Shown piece after piece: positions 41,114 through 49,804 of a stretch of DNA of 64,000 nucleotides. The notes beneath the pieces are model-generated. The model was not told where the DNA came from. It did no database searches and saw only the letters and a program-made list of their open reading frames with translations. Source of the DNA: Citrobacter freundii (GTDB lineage Bacteria; Bacteroidota; Bacteroidia; Chitinophagales; Chitinophagaceae); contig QFQQ01000011.1 of the NCBI GenBank assembly GCA_003243445.1, forward strand, positions 1-64,000, given 5' to 3'. Position 1 is the stretch's first letter. Every line of letters starts with the position of its first letter. The position numbers were made by a program, and so were the translations under genes.

Positions 41114-41145
41114 CAAAGGTAGGGCGCAGCAAGGGAAATACCAAA
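41114..41145 (-). promoter_or_regulatory. Promoter of rpsL (Bacteroidota type)
   Basis: On the minus strand TTTG (41142-41145), a 20-base spacer and TACCTTTG (41114-41121), identical in both boxes and spacing to the rpsJ promoter. Transcription should start near 41107, about 20 bases before the rpsL ATG. Confidence 0.8.
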
Positions 41146-41171
41146 ATATTCGGAGATTCTTTCGCGCCGGC

Positions 41172-41275
41172 AAATTAAAAAGTCAAAAGTAAAAAGTAAA
41201 AAATCTCCCGTTCGGGAACGTACTTATTGATTATAAGCGACTTATTTTTAATTTTTACTTTTGACTTTTTAATTT
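41172..41275. repeat. Near-perfect inverted repeat, AAAAAGT-word family
   Basis: The arms 41172-41202 and 41245-41275 pair at 30 of 31 positions (AAATTAAAAAGTCAAAAGTA and onward). A small CCCG/CGGG hairpin lies in the loop. The right arm ends one base before the ilvE stop codon, so it may act as the 3' end signal of ilvE mRNA. Confidence 0.9.
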
Positions 41276-42340
41276 CTACACCTTCCACATCCAGTTATAT
41301 TTATCGGCCACCCTTCCCTCACGGATATCGGACAGCCATTTCTTCACCGCTGTTGAAATTGTATATTTATCGGTATCGAATTCCATCCGGAATCCCTTGT
41401 AGTTGAGTTCGCGGATCGGCGCGATCACCGCAGCCGTACCCGTACCGAACACTTCCTTCACTTTTCCGGCTTTATAGGCTTCAACGATCTCGTCGATGCT
41501 GATCCTCCTCTCTTCCACTTTTATCCCCATTTCCTCCAGGCCTTTGATCACGCTGGCCCGTGTAACCCCTTCCAGGATGGTGCCCTCTTCCAGGGATGGC
41601 GTCACCGCTACCCCATCGATCACAAAGAATACGTTCATCATCCCCACTTCCTGCAGCCACTTATGTTCAAAAGCATCTGTCCACAACACCTGGTCATAAC
41701 CTGCCTTCCTCGCCTGGCTTGCCGCCAGCATACTGCCGCCATAATTTCCCGCATTCTTTGAAAAGCCCACGCCACCCGGAGCAGCCCGTGTATAGCTTTC
41801 TTCCACCAGGATCTTCATCGGCTGGGCATAATATGGCCCCGTCGGACTAAGGATGATGATGAATTTATAGGTTTCAGAAGGACGAACACCCAGCATCGCA
41901 TCCGAAGAGAACATGAACGGCCGGATATATAATGAATGCTCATTCTTCGCGGGGATCCAGTTCTTATCCACCTCGATCAACTGACGCATACCTTCCAGAA
42001 AGATCTCCTCCGGAACCACCGGCATGTTCATGCGCTCCGCAGATTTGTTGAAACGCCTGAAATTATCGACCGGACGGAAGATGAACGCATTGCCTTCCTC
42101 GTCTTTATACGCCTTGATCCCTTCAAAAATAGCCTGACCGTAATGCAATGCGGCAAGAGATGGCTCCAGCAACAGCGGCTGGTAAGGTTTGATCTCTACA
42201 TTCTTCCACTCACCATTTTCATAATCCGCTTCCAGCATGTGGTCGGTAAAATATTTACCAAAGGGAATATTCTCCAGGTTTATATCCTGCAACTTGCTCC
42301 TTTCTGCTTTTGTAACTGAAATAGCTAAAGCCTCGGTCAT
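41276..42340 (-). CDS. ilvE: Branched-chain amino acid aminotransferase
   Basis: PLP enzyme that makes Leu, Ile and Val from their keto acids with glutamate. The 354 residues belong to the fold-IV group II form: HYGQAIFEGIKAYKDEEG near residue 70, RRFNKSAERMNMP, the PLP lysine in VGFSKNAGNYGGSML, and the signature MMNVFFVIDGVAVTPSLEEG with ILEGVTRASVIKG. Start ATG at 42340. Divergent from a short unknown gene; the 3' end abuts the AAAAAGT-family hairpin. Confidence 0.95.
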   Translation of the reverse strand: MTEALAISVTKAERSKLQDINLENIPFGKYFTDHMLEADYENGEWKNVEIKPYQPLLLEPSLAALHYGQAIFEGIKAYKDEEGNAFIFRPVDNFRRFNKSAERMNMPVVPEEIFLEGMRQLIEVDKNWIPAKNEHSLYIRPFMFSSDAMLGVRPSETYKFIIILSPTGPYYAQPMKILVEESYTRAAPGGVGFSKNAGNYGGSMLAASQARKAGYDQVLWTDAFEHKWLQEVGMMNVFFVIDGVAVTPSLEEGTILEGVTRASVIKGLEEMGIKVEERRISIDEIVEAYKAGKVKEVFGTGTAAVIAPIRELNYKGFRMEFDTDKYTISTAVKKWLSDIREGRVADKYNWMWKV

Positions 42341-42412
42341 AATTTTTTAATTTTGCTTCGCAAAGAAACGAAAAAAGATTTATACTAACACTCATTAGTA
42401 AAAACCAAGATC

Positions 42413-42970
42413 ATGGATTTGAATAATATTGAATTACCTGCCAGCGTCATCGCCTCCCTGTATCCTTCTTCATTGGTCGCAGTAGGCAGTGAGGAGAAGC
42501 AAATCCAGACGAGAGTGCCTGACCCGGTTTCTTCGCCAAACCAGCAAACCCAGGCAGCAAACGAACCGCCGCAGTCTTTCACCTGGAAATTCCTGGGAAA
42601 TAACAAAAAGGCTGTGCTGGTAGTCGTAAATCACACCGATATCCTTCATTTGCCTGATGAAGATCTGAGTTTCCTGACAAATATGCTGACGGCCTGCAAG
42701 CTTAGCCTGGGCGATATCATCCTCATCAATTACAATAACTATCTCGAAAAAGGCGGCCCCGCCGCTTTGAAGCATTTTAAAAGCCGGGAAGTGCTATTGT
42801 TCGGCATTCAACCTTCGGAGTTCGGGCTGCCTGTCAATTTCCCGGAATACCAGGTGCAGGCAGTGGCAAATGTGCAGTATGTGTTTTCACCGGCCCTCGG
42901 GGAGATTGCAAACGATAAAACGGCAAAGGGGAAGTTGTGGGGCTGCCTGAAGAAGATCTTCGGGATATGA
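42413..42970 (+). CDS. Unrecognised protein, 185 residues
   Basis: No signal peptide, so cytosolic. The N-terminal 60 residues are Pro/Gln-rich (PDPVSSPNQQTQAANEPPQS) and look disordered. The C-terminal part is an alpha/beta domain: FLGNNKKAVLVVVNHTDI, EDLSFLTNMLTACKLSLGDI, ILINYNNY, SREVLLFGIQPSEF. The order of strands and helices, and the phrase 'vLvv...L...D..FL..iL.A..L...D', faintly recall the DNA polymerase III psi subunit (HolD), but I cannot confirm it. Start ATG at 42413. Followed by the long nested inverted repeat before rdgB. Confidence 0.6.
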   Translation: MDLNNIELPASVIASLYPSSLVAVGSEEKQIQTRVPDPVSSPNQQTQAANEPPQSFTWKFLGNNKKAVLVVVNHTDILHLPDEDLSFLTNMLTACKLSLGDIILINYNNYLEKGGPAALKHFKSREVLLFGIQPSEFGLPVNFPEYQVQAVANVQYVFSPALGEIANDKTAKGKLWGCLKKIFGI

Positions 42971-43042
42971 CATTTAATCGTGTGCTGTAGAGGCAGGTAT
43001 TGCAAAATCGAAGCGGCCACATACGGCGGTATCCTCCCCACA

Positions 43043-43286
43043 ATTAAAATTCAGTATCGTTTAGTTAACGGAACGCGATTTGCTCGCCTGGCCGTAAGGC
43101 CCCCTCTAAATCTCCCCCTTCAGGGGAGACTTATCAGCGCCTGAAATAAGAGAAGTCAAATCGTATAGAATATGAGTATTCAATACGATTTGACTTCTCT
43201 TTTACAATGACTGTTCAAAGTCTCCCCTGAAGGGGAGATTTAGAGGGGGCCTTACGCCGGTTAACTAAACGACATCGAATTTTAAT
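43043..43286. repeat. Triple nested inverted repeat, GGCCCCCTC family, copy 1
   Basis: Three stems share one axis. Outer: 43043-43071 with 43259-43286 (ATTAAAATTC and GTTTAGTTAAC words). Middle: 43098-43132 with 43218-43251, equal except for one missing base. Inner: 43148-43166 with 43183-43201, 19 perfect pairs. Core CGTATAGAATATGAGTATTC plus AATACG (43162-43187). It lies between the 185-residue gene and rdgB; nothing notable is seen in the rest of the spacer (43287-43434). A second copy is at 63533-63687. Confidence 0.95.
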
Positions 43287-43434
43287 GGTGGGTAAGGATT
43301 GTGCGATCTATTGGCTGCTTGAAGGCGTCTTCCAACCTGCAGTCATACAAAGCCCACCGTAGGGTATCGCCAACTTTTTATGAAGGGCCGCCTGATATAA
43401 AGAGTTAAACTCATTCAGGCTATATATTTGCCGC

Positions 43435-44013
43435 ATGAAACTCATTTTCGCGACCAATAACCAGCATAAAGTTGAAGAGATCAGGCACAATATCGGTGAC
43501 CAGTTCGAACTGCTCACGCTGAAAGAAGCCGGTATCCTGATCGATATTCCGGAGCCGCATGATACCATCGAAGCGAATGCATCCGAAAAATCAAGGGTGA
43601 TCTGGGAAATGAAGCAGACAAACTGTTTCAGTGAGGATACCGGGCTGGAAGTAAAATCGCTGAATGGCGAACCGGGTGTTAAAAGCGCACGATATGCCGG
43701 TGAAGGACGATCTTCAGAAGATAATATCCGCAAGGTCTTATCCAAACTGGAAAACAGCGAAGACAGGTCAGCCCGGTTCAAGACCGTCATCTCAGTGATC
43801 ATCGACGGAAAGGAGCATTTGTTCGAAGGCATCTGCAATGGCCGGATCATCAAAGAAAAAAGAGGAGACAAGGGTTTTGGATATGATCCTGTTTTTATCC
43901 CGGACGGATCGGACAAGACCTTTGGCCAGATGGATCTGGCAGAGAAAGATCTGTACAGCCATCGGGCAAAAGCAACGCAAAAACTGGTAGCATTTTTGAA
44001 TTCTTTGGTGTAA
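43435..44013 (+). CDS. rdgB: RdgB/HAM1 non-canonical purine NTP pyrophosphatase
   Basis: Removes inosine, xanthosine and related triphosphates from the nucleotide pool by hydrolysis to NMP, preventing their use in nucleic acids. The 192 residues contain the substrate-binding TNNQHKVEEI at the N terminus, SEDTGLEVKSLNGEPGVKSA RYAG in the middle and GFGYDPVFIPDG, HRAKA near the C terminus. Start ATG at 43435. It follows a 464-base spacer with the large nested repeat. Followed by an ECF sigma factor gene. Confidence 0.95.
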   Translation: MKLIFATNNQHKVEEIRHNIGDQFELLTLKEAGILIDIPEPHDTIEANASEKSRVIWEMKQTNCFSEDTGLEVKSLNGEPGVKSARYAGEGRSSEDNIRKVLSKLENSEDRSARFKTVISVIIDGKEHLFEGICNGRIIKEKRGDKGFGYDPVFIPDGSDKTFGQMDLAEKDLYSHRAKATQKLVAFLNSLV

Positions 44014-44136
44014 GAACAGAGACTGGTCCGGAACCGCATTTTGTTTTTCCAAAAACATATTTTAATATTACTGAAGATCAGTTGCTTACAAACAGATAAG
44101 CATCACCGGTCAGGTACTGAGAAATAAAATAAGAAT

Positions 44137-44715
44137 TTGACTCCCCAAAGCAACCATAATATTCCCGAAAGCGACTTAATCAGTGGGTGTATAGAAGGCA
44201 ACAGGCGCATGCAGGAAGAACTGTATCGCCGCTTTTCTCCGAGAATGTACGCTGTGTGCCTGCGATATGCCGGCAACGCGGAAGAAGCTGAAGATATCCT
44301 GCAGGAAGGTTTTATCAAAGTCTTTAAGAAACTGGACAGCTTCCGCAGTGAAGGCTCCTTTGAAGGTTGGGTAAGGCGGATCTTCGTAAATACCGCTATC
44401 GAACATTTTCGCCGCAAACGCTACCTGCAACCCGTAACGGAAAAAGAAGAAAATACCCTTGAGGGAAATTATCTGTCCGTACTCGATAACCTTGCCGAAC
44501 GTGATATAATGGAACTGGTGTCGCAACTGTCCCCCGGCTATCGTACCGTTTTTAACATGTATGTGGTCGAAGGCTATACGCACAAAGAGATCGGCGATAT
44601 GCTTGGCATCAGTGAAGGGACCAGCAAGTCACAGCTCTCCAGAGCCAAGATGATCCTGCAGGACCTGGTGAGAAAATTTATTGAGAAGGAAAGACAAAGC
44701 AGTATAAAGTCATGA
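44137..44715 (+). CDS. ECF-type RNA polymerase sigma factor
   Basis: The 192 residues have sigma region 2 (QEELYRRFSPRMYAVCLRYA, EEAEDILQEGFIKVFKKLDS, EGWVRRIFVNTAIEHFRRK) and region 4 (LSPGYRTVFNMYVVEGYTHK, EIGDMLGISEGTSKSQLSRA). Start is TTG at 44137: a stop lies 12 bases upstream, the next ATG is 24 codons in and would cut into region 2, and 'SDLISGCIEGN' before it fits the family. The stop overlaps the next start by four bases (ATGA), so the two genes are translationally coupled. It likely controls a stress or surface regulon together with that partner. Confidence 0.9.
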   Translation: MTPQSNHNIPESDLISGCIEGNRRMQEELYRRFSPRMYAVCLRYAGNAEEAEDILQEGFIKVFKKLDSFRSEGSFEGWVRRIFVNTAIEHFRRKRYLQPVTEKEENTLEGNYLSVLDNLAERDIMELVSQLSPGYRTVFNMYVVEGYTHKEIGDMLGISEGTSKSQLSRAKMILQDLVRKFIEKERQSSIKS

Positions 44716-45629
44716 GCAGCCTGAAAGATAAAATGGAAAATTATGAAGTGATGCCTCCGGCAAATGCCTGGGAGAAGATCACTGCTGCGCTTGATGAATC
44801 ACATCAACAGGATCAGTTCCCATCCCGCTTACTGGCCATGGAAGTAACGCCACCCGCAGGTGCATGGGATAAGATCATCGCTGCATTGGATAGTGACGCG
44901 GAAGAAGCGCAGTATCCCTCACGTCTTCATGCAATGGAAATAAACCCTCCCTCAAATGCGTGGAATAAAATCGCGGCCTCACTTGAAACGGAAGAAAAAC
45001 CGGCAGCGATCATTGTAAACCATCCTTCACGGTTCAGACAAGTATTGCGTTATGCCGCTGCTGCTGTGGTGATCGGAGCCGTGGCATTTGGCATATTGCA
45101 ATGGACCGGCTCTTCAGATAAATCAACGACAGGAACGGCTATTGCAAGTGTAAATACTGAGCAGGCTGATAAAAAGAATAGTGTGATATCCAGTCCCACC
45201 ATTTCTTCTCCAGATACCAGCCCTTCTGCAACTACTGAAAATAATGATCAGGCCAGCAGGCTGATCGCAAAGCTTGACAGACCTTATAAAAATTCCTCAA
45301 GAAGAATCACTTCCTCCGGTGTTCAAAACGCGGTCTATTCGACCAGTGAAGTAAAACGGGGAGGGATCTATACCTATAACGATCATGTTCCTTCTACCGC
45401 TGACCGTTATATTATGCTGATGACTCCTGACGGAAACTTTATCCGCATGTCAAAGAAATGGGGCAATCTTGTATGTTGCGTATCCGGTGAAGATCCGGCA
45501 GCGGATTGCAGGGATCAGCTTAAAAAATGGCAGGAGAAAATGGCTACATCTTCCCTCACGACTTCCGCGGGAAACGTAATGGACCTGCTGAATATCGTCA
45601 ACTCACTGGATGAGGGAACAGACCTCTGA
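44712..45629 (+). CDS. Membrane-anchored partner of the ECF sigma factor, with 32-residue repeats
   Basis: The 305 residues begin with three tandem repeats of exactly 32 residues (Trp20, Trp52 and Trp84 in P-P-x-x-x-W-x-K-I-x-A-x-L; PSR at 37-39, 69-71 and, displaced by four, 105-107). One transmembrane segment follows (about 111-131, AAAAVVIGAVAFGILQW). Then come a Ser/Thr-rich linker and a C-terminal domain with NGNFIRMSKKWGNLVCCVSG, likely periplasmic. Overlap with the sigma gene and this topology suggest an anti-sigma factor. It lacks the zinc-binding HxxxCxxC motif, so the repeats may be the sigma-binding part; that is inference. Start ATG at 44712. Confidence 0.75.
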   Translation: MSSLKDKMENYEVMPPANAWEKITAALDESHQQDQFPSRLLAMEVTPPAGAWDKIIAALDSDAEEAQYPSRLHAMEINPPSNAWNKIAASLETEEKPAAIIVNHPSRFRQVLRYAAAAVVIGAVAFGILQWTGSSDKSTTGTAIASVNTEQADKKNSVISSPTISSPDTSPSATTENNDQASRLIAKLDRPYKNSSRRITSSGVQNAVYSTSEVKRGGIYTYNDHVPSTADRYIMLMTPDGNFIRMSKKWGNLVCCVSGEDPAADCRDQLKKWQEKMATSSLTTSAGNVMDLLNIVNSLDEGTDL

Positions 45630-45683
45630 CCTTGCATAATGTAAGTCGGCCTGTGATCATTAATTTTGCTGCAAAACATTTCC

Positions 45684-46115
45684 ATGCCGCGCATCAAAAT
45701 AGACATGCCTCTTTCATTTTCCTTCTCTACATTAATTCCAGTCCGCATTACCGACATCAATTATGGCGGCCACATGGGCAATGATGCCATACTATCGTTG
45801 ATACATGAAGCACGTATGCAATTCCTCCGCAGTCTTGATTACACAGAACTCGATTTCGGCGGCGTATCATTGATCATGGCCGACGTAGCCATTGAATTCA
45901 AAAAGGAACTGTTTTATGGAGAAACTGTACAGGCTTCCGTCACAGCAGGAGACATCAGCAAACTAAGCTTTGACCTTTATTATAAACTGGAAAAAGAAGT
46001 GGATGGAAACTGGCAAACTGTTGCACTGGCAAAGACAGGAATGGTGTGCTACGATTACGCAAATAAAAAAGTAAGCGTATTGCCTCCGGAAGCAAAAGTG
46101 AAATTGTCCTCATAA
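45684..46115 (+). CDS. Hot-dog fold acyl-CoA thioesterase
   Basis: The 143 residues from the ATG at 45684 belong to the 4HBT family. Motif VRITDINYGGHMGNDAILSL includes the family's catalytic/positioning Asp in 'TDINYGGH', followed by the long helix (IHEARMQFLRSL) and strands ending GMVCYDYANKKVSVLPPEA. Such enzymes hydrolyse acyl-CoA thioesters; specificity cannot be read. An in-frame TTG at 45666 would add six residues but matches nothing. TAATTTTG (45661-45668) resembles a -7 box. Convergent with aroE, separated by an AGAGGTTCC-family repeat. Confidence 0.85.
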   Translation: MPRIKIDMPLSFSFSTLIPVRITDINYGGHMGNDAILSLIHEARMQFLRSLDYTELDFGGVSLIMADVAIEFKKELFYGETVQASVTAGDISKLSFDLYYKLEKEVDGNWQTVALAKTGMVCYDYANKKVSVLPPEAKVKLSS

Positions 46116-46130
46116 AGAGGGAATACATAT

Positions 46131-46347
46131 AGGTTCCAGAGGTTCCAAAGGTTCCAGAGGTTGCTACCGCCCTTTGAAAAGGAATTTGTTGGAAGAAGTT
46201 GGTTTATATGAGAAGGGGGAAAAACGTTTTTTAAACTTGTTGAACTCTTCATTGCATAAAATTTCATTACCCAATAGGCTTTTCAAAGCGCGGTAGCAAC
46301 CTCTGGAACCTCTGAAACCTCTGAAACCTTTGAAACTTCTGGAACCT
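46131..46347. repeat. Inverted repeat, AGAGGTTCC-word family, with paired unique core
   Basis: The left arm (46131-46180) is AGGTTCCAGAGGTTCCAAAG and onward; the right arm (46276-46347) is its complement and ends TTCTGGAACC. Inside the words, TTGCTACCGCCCTTTGAAAA (left) and TTTTCAAAGCGCGGTAGCAA (right) also pair. It fills the spacer between the convergent thioesterase and aroE genes and may act as a two-way terminator. Confidence 0.9.
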
Positions 46348-46350
46348 TTT

Positions 46351-47082
46351 TCAGCCCGCCCAGATCTTCCAGCTCTCATCAGCCTGTATCTCCAGCATGT
46401 CATAACCATTTTTGATGATTGCACCTCTCTCCTCTCCTTTTTTGAGAAACAATGTTCTCTCAGGATTGTAGACCATATCAAACAAATAGTGCTTTGGTGT
46501 TAATGCCTCATAAGGAATTTGCGGTGCTTCCGTCACATTAGGATAGGTTCCTAACGGCGTTGTATTTACAATGAGCGTATACTCTTCCATCACCTGGCGA
46601 GTGAGCTGCTCATAGGAGAAGCTATGTACACCTGGCTTCCGCGAAACATACCGGTAAGCAAGACCCATTTTCTCCAAAATGAATTGAACGGCTTTTGACA
46701 CGCCGCCCGTTCCAAGGATCAGTGCTTTTTTATGATGTGGCTGCATGAGTTGCTTCAGCGAACGTTCAAAACCGAGCACATCTGTATTATATCCCTTGAG
46801 CCTTCCGCCACGGATATCAATACAATTACAGGCCCGGATCGCTTTTACCAATTCATTTTCTTCCTGCAGATAGGAAAGCACCTGTTCTTTATAAGGAATG
46901 GTCACGTTCAGCCCGCAGAGCTCCGGATTATCTCTTAACAGTTGAGGCAACTCTTCTATTGACGATAGCGGGAACAGCTCATACCTGCAATCATTCAAAC
47001 CTTCACGTTCGAATTTTTCGGTAAAGTATTTTTTAGAAAACGAATGTGATAACGGGTAGCCGATCAGACCATAAACGCGCAT
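46351..47082 (-). CDS. aroE: Shikimate dehydrogenase
   Basis: NADPH-linked reduction of 3-dehydroshikimate in aromatic amino acid synthesis. The 243 residues have the substrate-site SxS (PLSHSFSKKYF), the catalytic lysine in LNVTIPYKEQV and the NADP-binding GTGGVSKAVQFIL. Start ATG at 47082, which shares one base with the stop of the ComA-like gene (TGATG), so both are translated as a unit. Slightly short versus the usual 270 residues, as is common for the Bacteroidota form. Confidence 0.93.
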   Translation of the reverse strand: MRVYGLIGYPLSHSFSKKYFTEKFEREGLNDCRYELFPLSSIEELPQLLRDNPELCGLNVTIPYKEQVLSYLQEENELVKAIRACNCIDIRGGRLKGYNTDVLGFERSLKQLMQPHHKKALILGTGGVSKAVQFILEKMGLAYRYVSRKPGVHSFSYEQLTRQVMEEYTLIVNTTPLGTYPNVTEAPQIPYEALTPKHYLFDMVYNPERTLFLKKGEERGAIIKNGYDMLEIQADESWKIWAG

Positions 47083-47852
47083 CAGGAACCTTTTTTATCA
47101 AGGAACAGTTCGAATGTATCACCACGGAGACCGATCCGCATCGCTTCCATTGCGATCACTTCGGAAGGAGCGATATTGCCAAGGTTCACATTGCAACCAA
47201 GCAATTCAATAAAGTATAATTGCTGCGCTTTCTGCGGAGCTTCCCAGATGATCTTCTCACCGGGGATCTGGGTGAGGATCTCCTGTACCAACCCTTCACG
47301 TACTTCACCACTGCCGCGATAGATACCAACATTACCAGCTTCACGTGCTTCGGCGATCACGTATGTAGCGCCGGCATTCAGTTCGGCACGCATCAGCTCG
47401 ATCCATTTATAAGGAGGAATGATATGCGCAGCATCCTTACTTCCTACTTCACTTAATACAACGCCGTGTTGTGTAAGCTTCTCAATATAACCGCATTTCT
47501 CAGCGTGCGGGATGGTGATCGAACCATCACTTACTTCCATATAATTAATGCCGAAATCTTTGCATACTGCTATATAATCATCAAACTGATTACGGATGAG
47601 GAATGCTTCAAACAGCGTTCCGCCAAAATAGATCGGAAGATCATAGGAACGATAGAGTTCCAGTTTCGCCCTCAGATTAGGCGTGACATACGAGGTCCCG
47701 AAACCAAGCTTTATAATATCGATATGCGGATAGGAGACACTTAAGAAATTCTTTGCCTCTTCCAGGCTCAGTCCTTTGTCCATCACCATCGTAATCCCGG
47801 CTGTTCTTGGGCGTTGATTACGATCGGGCATCTGTGACAGGTTGAAATTCAT
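47082..47852 (-). CDS. Phosphosulfolactate synthase (ComA)-like TIM-barrel protein
   Basis: The 256 residues from the ATG at 47852 match the ComA family: TAGITMVMDKGLSLEEAKNF, IDIIKLGFGTSYV, PIYFGGTLFEAFL, MEVSDGSITI, LSEVGSK and VIAEAREAGNVGIYRGSGEV. In methanogens ComA adds sulfite to phosphoenolpyruvate on the way to coenzyme M. In Bacteroidota the purpose is not settled; a link to sulfonate metabolism such as sulfonolipids is possible but inferred. A GTG start at 47879 would add nine residues with no family match. Overlaps aroE by one base. Confidence 0.85.
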   Translation of the reverse strand: MNFNLSQMPDRNQRPRTAGITMVMDKGLSLEEAKNFLSVSYPHIDIIKLGFGTSYVTPNLRAKLELYRSYDLPIYFGGTLFEAFLIRNQFDDYIAVCKDFGINYMEVSDGSITIPHAEKCGYIEKLTQHGVVLSEVGSKDAAHIIPPYKWIELMRAELNAGATYVIAEAREAGNVGIYRGSGEVREGLVQEILTQIPGEKIIWEAPQKAQQLYFIELLGCNVNLGNIAPSEVIAMEAMRIGLRGDTFELFLDKKGS

Positions 47853-47989
47853 TGTATTCTGATTTGATTCATAGAACACGAGGCTGGTGCGCCACGCGGG
47901 AAAACCGGCGCAAAAATAAGGGCTAAGAGGATAAGGAGGGAAAAGAGTTTGAAAGAGTCGACGGATTGATGGTTTGCCATGTTCGGGGC

Positions 47990-48135
47990 GATGTTCGATG
48001 ATCGATGCTGGATGGTCGATCCTACATTAAAGAATGATTTGAACGTCCGGGGCCTTTCTTGAAATAAAAAGCCTCGGGATCTCAATACTCCTGATGTTGA
48101 TCGAACATCGATCATCCACCATCGATCATCGAACC
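47990..48135. repeat. Inverted repeat, CGATGG-word family, around a terminator-like hairpin
   Basis: The left arm (47990-48020, GATGTTCGATGATCGATGCT and onward) and right arm (48098-48135, ATCGAACATCGATCATCCAC and onward) pair imperfectly. Between them GGGGCCTTTC...AAAAGCCTC forms a smaller hairpin (about 48048-48078). The right arm reaches the stop codon of the TPR gene. Confidence 0.8.
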
Positions 48136-49550
48136 TATCGTTTGCGTTTGAACCTCGCCACCACATCCACGATCTGCTGATTCTGCATGCTGGCAGGGCT
48201 AAGCTCTATAAATTTCTTGAGGAGCTTGGGCGCAAGTTGCAGCGCACGTTCCAGAAGAAGAATGGCTTCTTTTGATTTGCCGGAGGCTAATAAAACAGCA
48301 GCCTTGTAATAGATGAAAAGCGGCTTGTCGTTTGTCGCCTTGAGGGCAGCATTTACCTGATCCAGTGCATCGTCAAGATAATCGGACCTGAGAAGACATC
48401 TTATGAGAGCTTCCCAACCGGCGATATTTTTCGGGCGGATACGAACAGCATTGGAAAAATGCTGCACAGCATCGCGGGTAAGACCGAGTTCCATTTTCGC
48501 TTCACCCATCAGCAGCAGGTATTCGGGCTGCAGGCGCTGAAGTTTCATGGCATTGTCCAGCTGCTTGATACAACTCTCCCATTGCCCTTCGTTGAAATAG
48601 GTGCAGGCGATCTTGTAAAACAGTTTACCTTCTTCCTGATTCAAGTGAGAGGCTTTCCGATAATAAAATCTTGCCTGCGCATAATTCTTCATTCTGTCGT
48701 AGCAATGACCTATCGCTTCATAGATCACAACCTCCGGCTTCGCAAGCTCGGTCACTTTTTCCAGCGCCTCAATCGCTTCCTTGTACTTACGCAGACGGAT
48801 ATATGCATCACCCATATTACGGTATGCATAGTCGAATTTTTCTTCTATGGTAATGGCATATTGATAGGCATCGATTGCTTTCTCATACAACTTCAATCCC
48901 TGGTATGCAGCTGCGAGATTGAACCACGCAAGCTCATTGTAGGGATGTTCATCGATGATATGCTGATGAAGACGGATGCTCTCTTCGTTGCGTCCGGTGA
49001 AATCCGTCCAGAAACAGATCTTGTATAAAGCTTCTTCGTTTGTCGGTTCATCTTCCAGAATCAGCTTAAGACAATCGAATACTTTATCGAAATCTTCATA
49101 ATCGTCATATACATCGCCCAGTTCAAACAGCAGTTCAATTCTCTCTTCTCCTTCAAATGTCTGCAGGGCTTCTTCAAGGAGTGAAACAGCTTTTGACTGT
49201 TCATCCAGTGCCAGGTAAGCGTCTGTTTTGAGAATATAGAGATTGATATCCTTGCTGTCGAGTAATTCGGCGTGATCCAGGATCTCGAGTGCCTCGCGGT
49301 AATGGCGCATGGTAAGGAGGATATCAGCCTTTCTGATCAGGAGTGAGCCTGAGTAGGGATACTGATCAATCGCCATCTCACAGGCTTCCATTGCTTTAGG
49401 TATTTCTTCCCGCTCTTCGAAATAGGAGATGATCCTTTCAAATGATTCTTCTTCAATGAAGGATGACGAGCGGCCGTTCCTGAGGTTTTCATACTGACGG
49501 AGCAATTCGCGCATCTGCTCCCGGTCTTCCTGATAAGGGTTCTCTTTCAT
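48135..49550 (-). CDS. Tetratricopeptide repeat protein
   Basis: The 471 residues from the ATG at 49550 (MKENPYQEDREQMRELLRQY) are almost entirely TPR helices: about eleven 34-residue units, for example NELAWFNLAAAYQGLKLYEK, AIDAYQYAITIEEKFDYAYR and NMGDAYIRLRKYKEAIEALE. There is no signal peptide or membrane segment, so it is cytosolic and probably a scaffold for protein contacts. Open codons upstream to 49628 do not fit. A short basic tail (VDVVARFKRKR) ends it. No operon partner; the spacer to the ComA-like gene holds a CGATGG-family repeat. Confidence 0.9.
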   Translation of the reverse strand: MKENPYQEDREQMRELLRQYENLRNGRSSSFIEEESFERIISYFEEREEIPKAMEACEMAIDQYPYSGSLLIRKADILLTMRHYREALEILDHAELLDSKDINLYILKTDAYLALDEQSKAVSLLEEALQTFEGEERIELLFELGDVYDDYEDFDKVFDCLKLILEDEPTNEEALYKICFWTDFTGRNEESIRLHQHIIDEHPYNELAWFNLAAAYQGLKLYEKAIDAYQYAITIEEKFDYAYRNMGDAYIRLRKYKEAIEALEKVTELAKPEVVIYEAIGHCYDRMKNYAQARFYYRKASHLNQEEGKLFYKIACTYFNEGQWESCIKQLDNAMKLQRLQPEYLLLMGEAKMELGLTRDAVQHFSNAVRIRPKNIAGWEALIRCLLRSDYLDDALDQVNAALKATNDKPLFIYYKAAVLLASGKSKEAILLLERALQLAPKLLKKFIELSPASMQNQQIVDVVARFKRKR

Positions 49551-49763
49551 ATCCGGTGGGGTTTTTAGAGATACATTAATCGAGGCAAATAGTATGTGGC
49601 AAGCAGCGTTGGCTGTTATTATCAACAAGTTATCTGAAAATAACCATTGGATACTCTTTTTTGTTTCCCCAAATGTGCATAAGTGTCAAATATTTTTTTC
49701 TGTCAACTGTAACAATTTACTTGCCCGTAGCGTTAAATAAGTACTAAAAATCTTGACAAGCGG

Positions 49764-49796
49764 TTTGTATTAATCCTTTTTTTAGTGTTAAATTTG
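49764..49796 (+). promoter_or_regulatory. Strong Bacteroidota-type promoter close to a TTG start
   Basis: TTTG (49764-49767), a 21-base spacer and TAAATTTG (49789-49796) match the consensus. The expected transcript start (about 49802) is only a few bases before the TTG at 49805, so the mRNA would be leaderless or nearly so. Confidence 0.7.
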
Positions 49797-49804
49797 CATA
49801 GATT

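Noticed and set aside
43423..43430. TATATTTG as the rdgB promoter
   Set aside because: It ends only four bases before the ATG, so transcription would begin inside the gene, and there is no -33 box.
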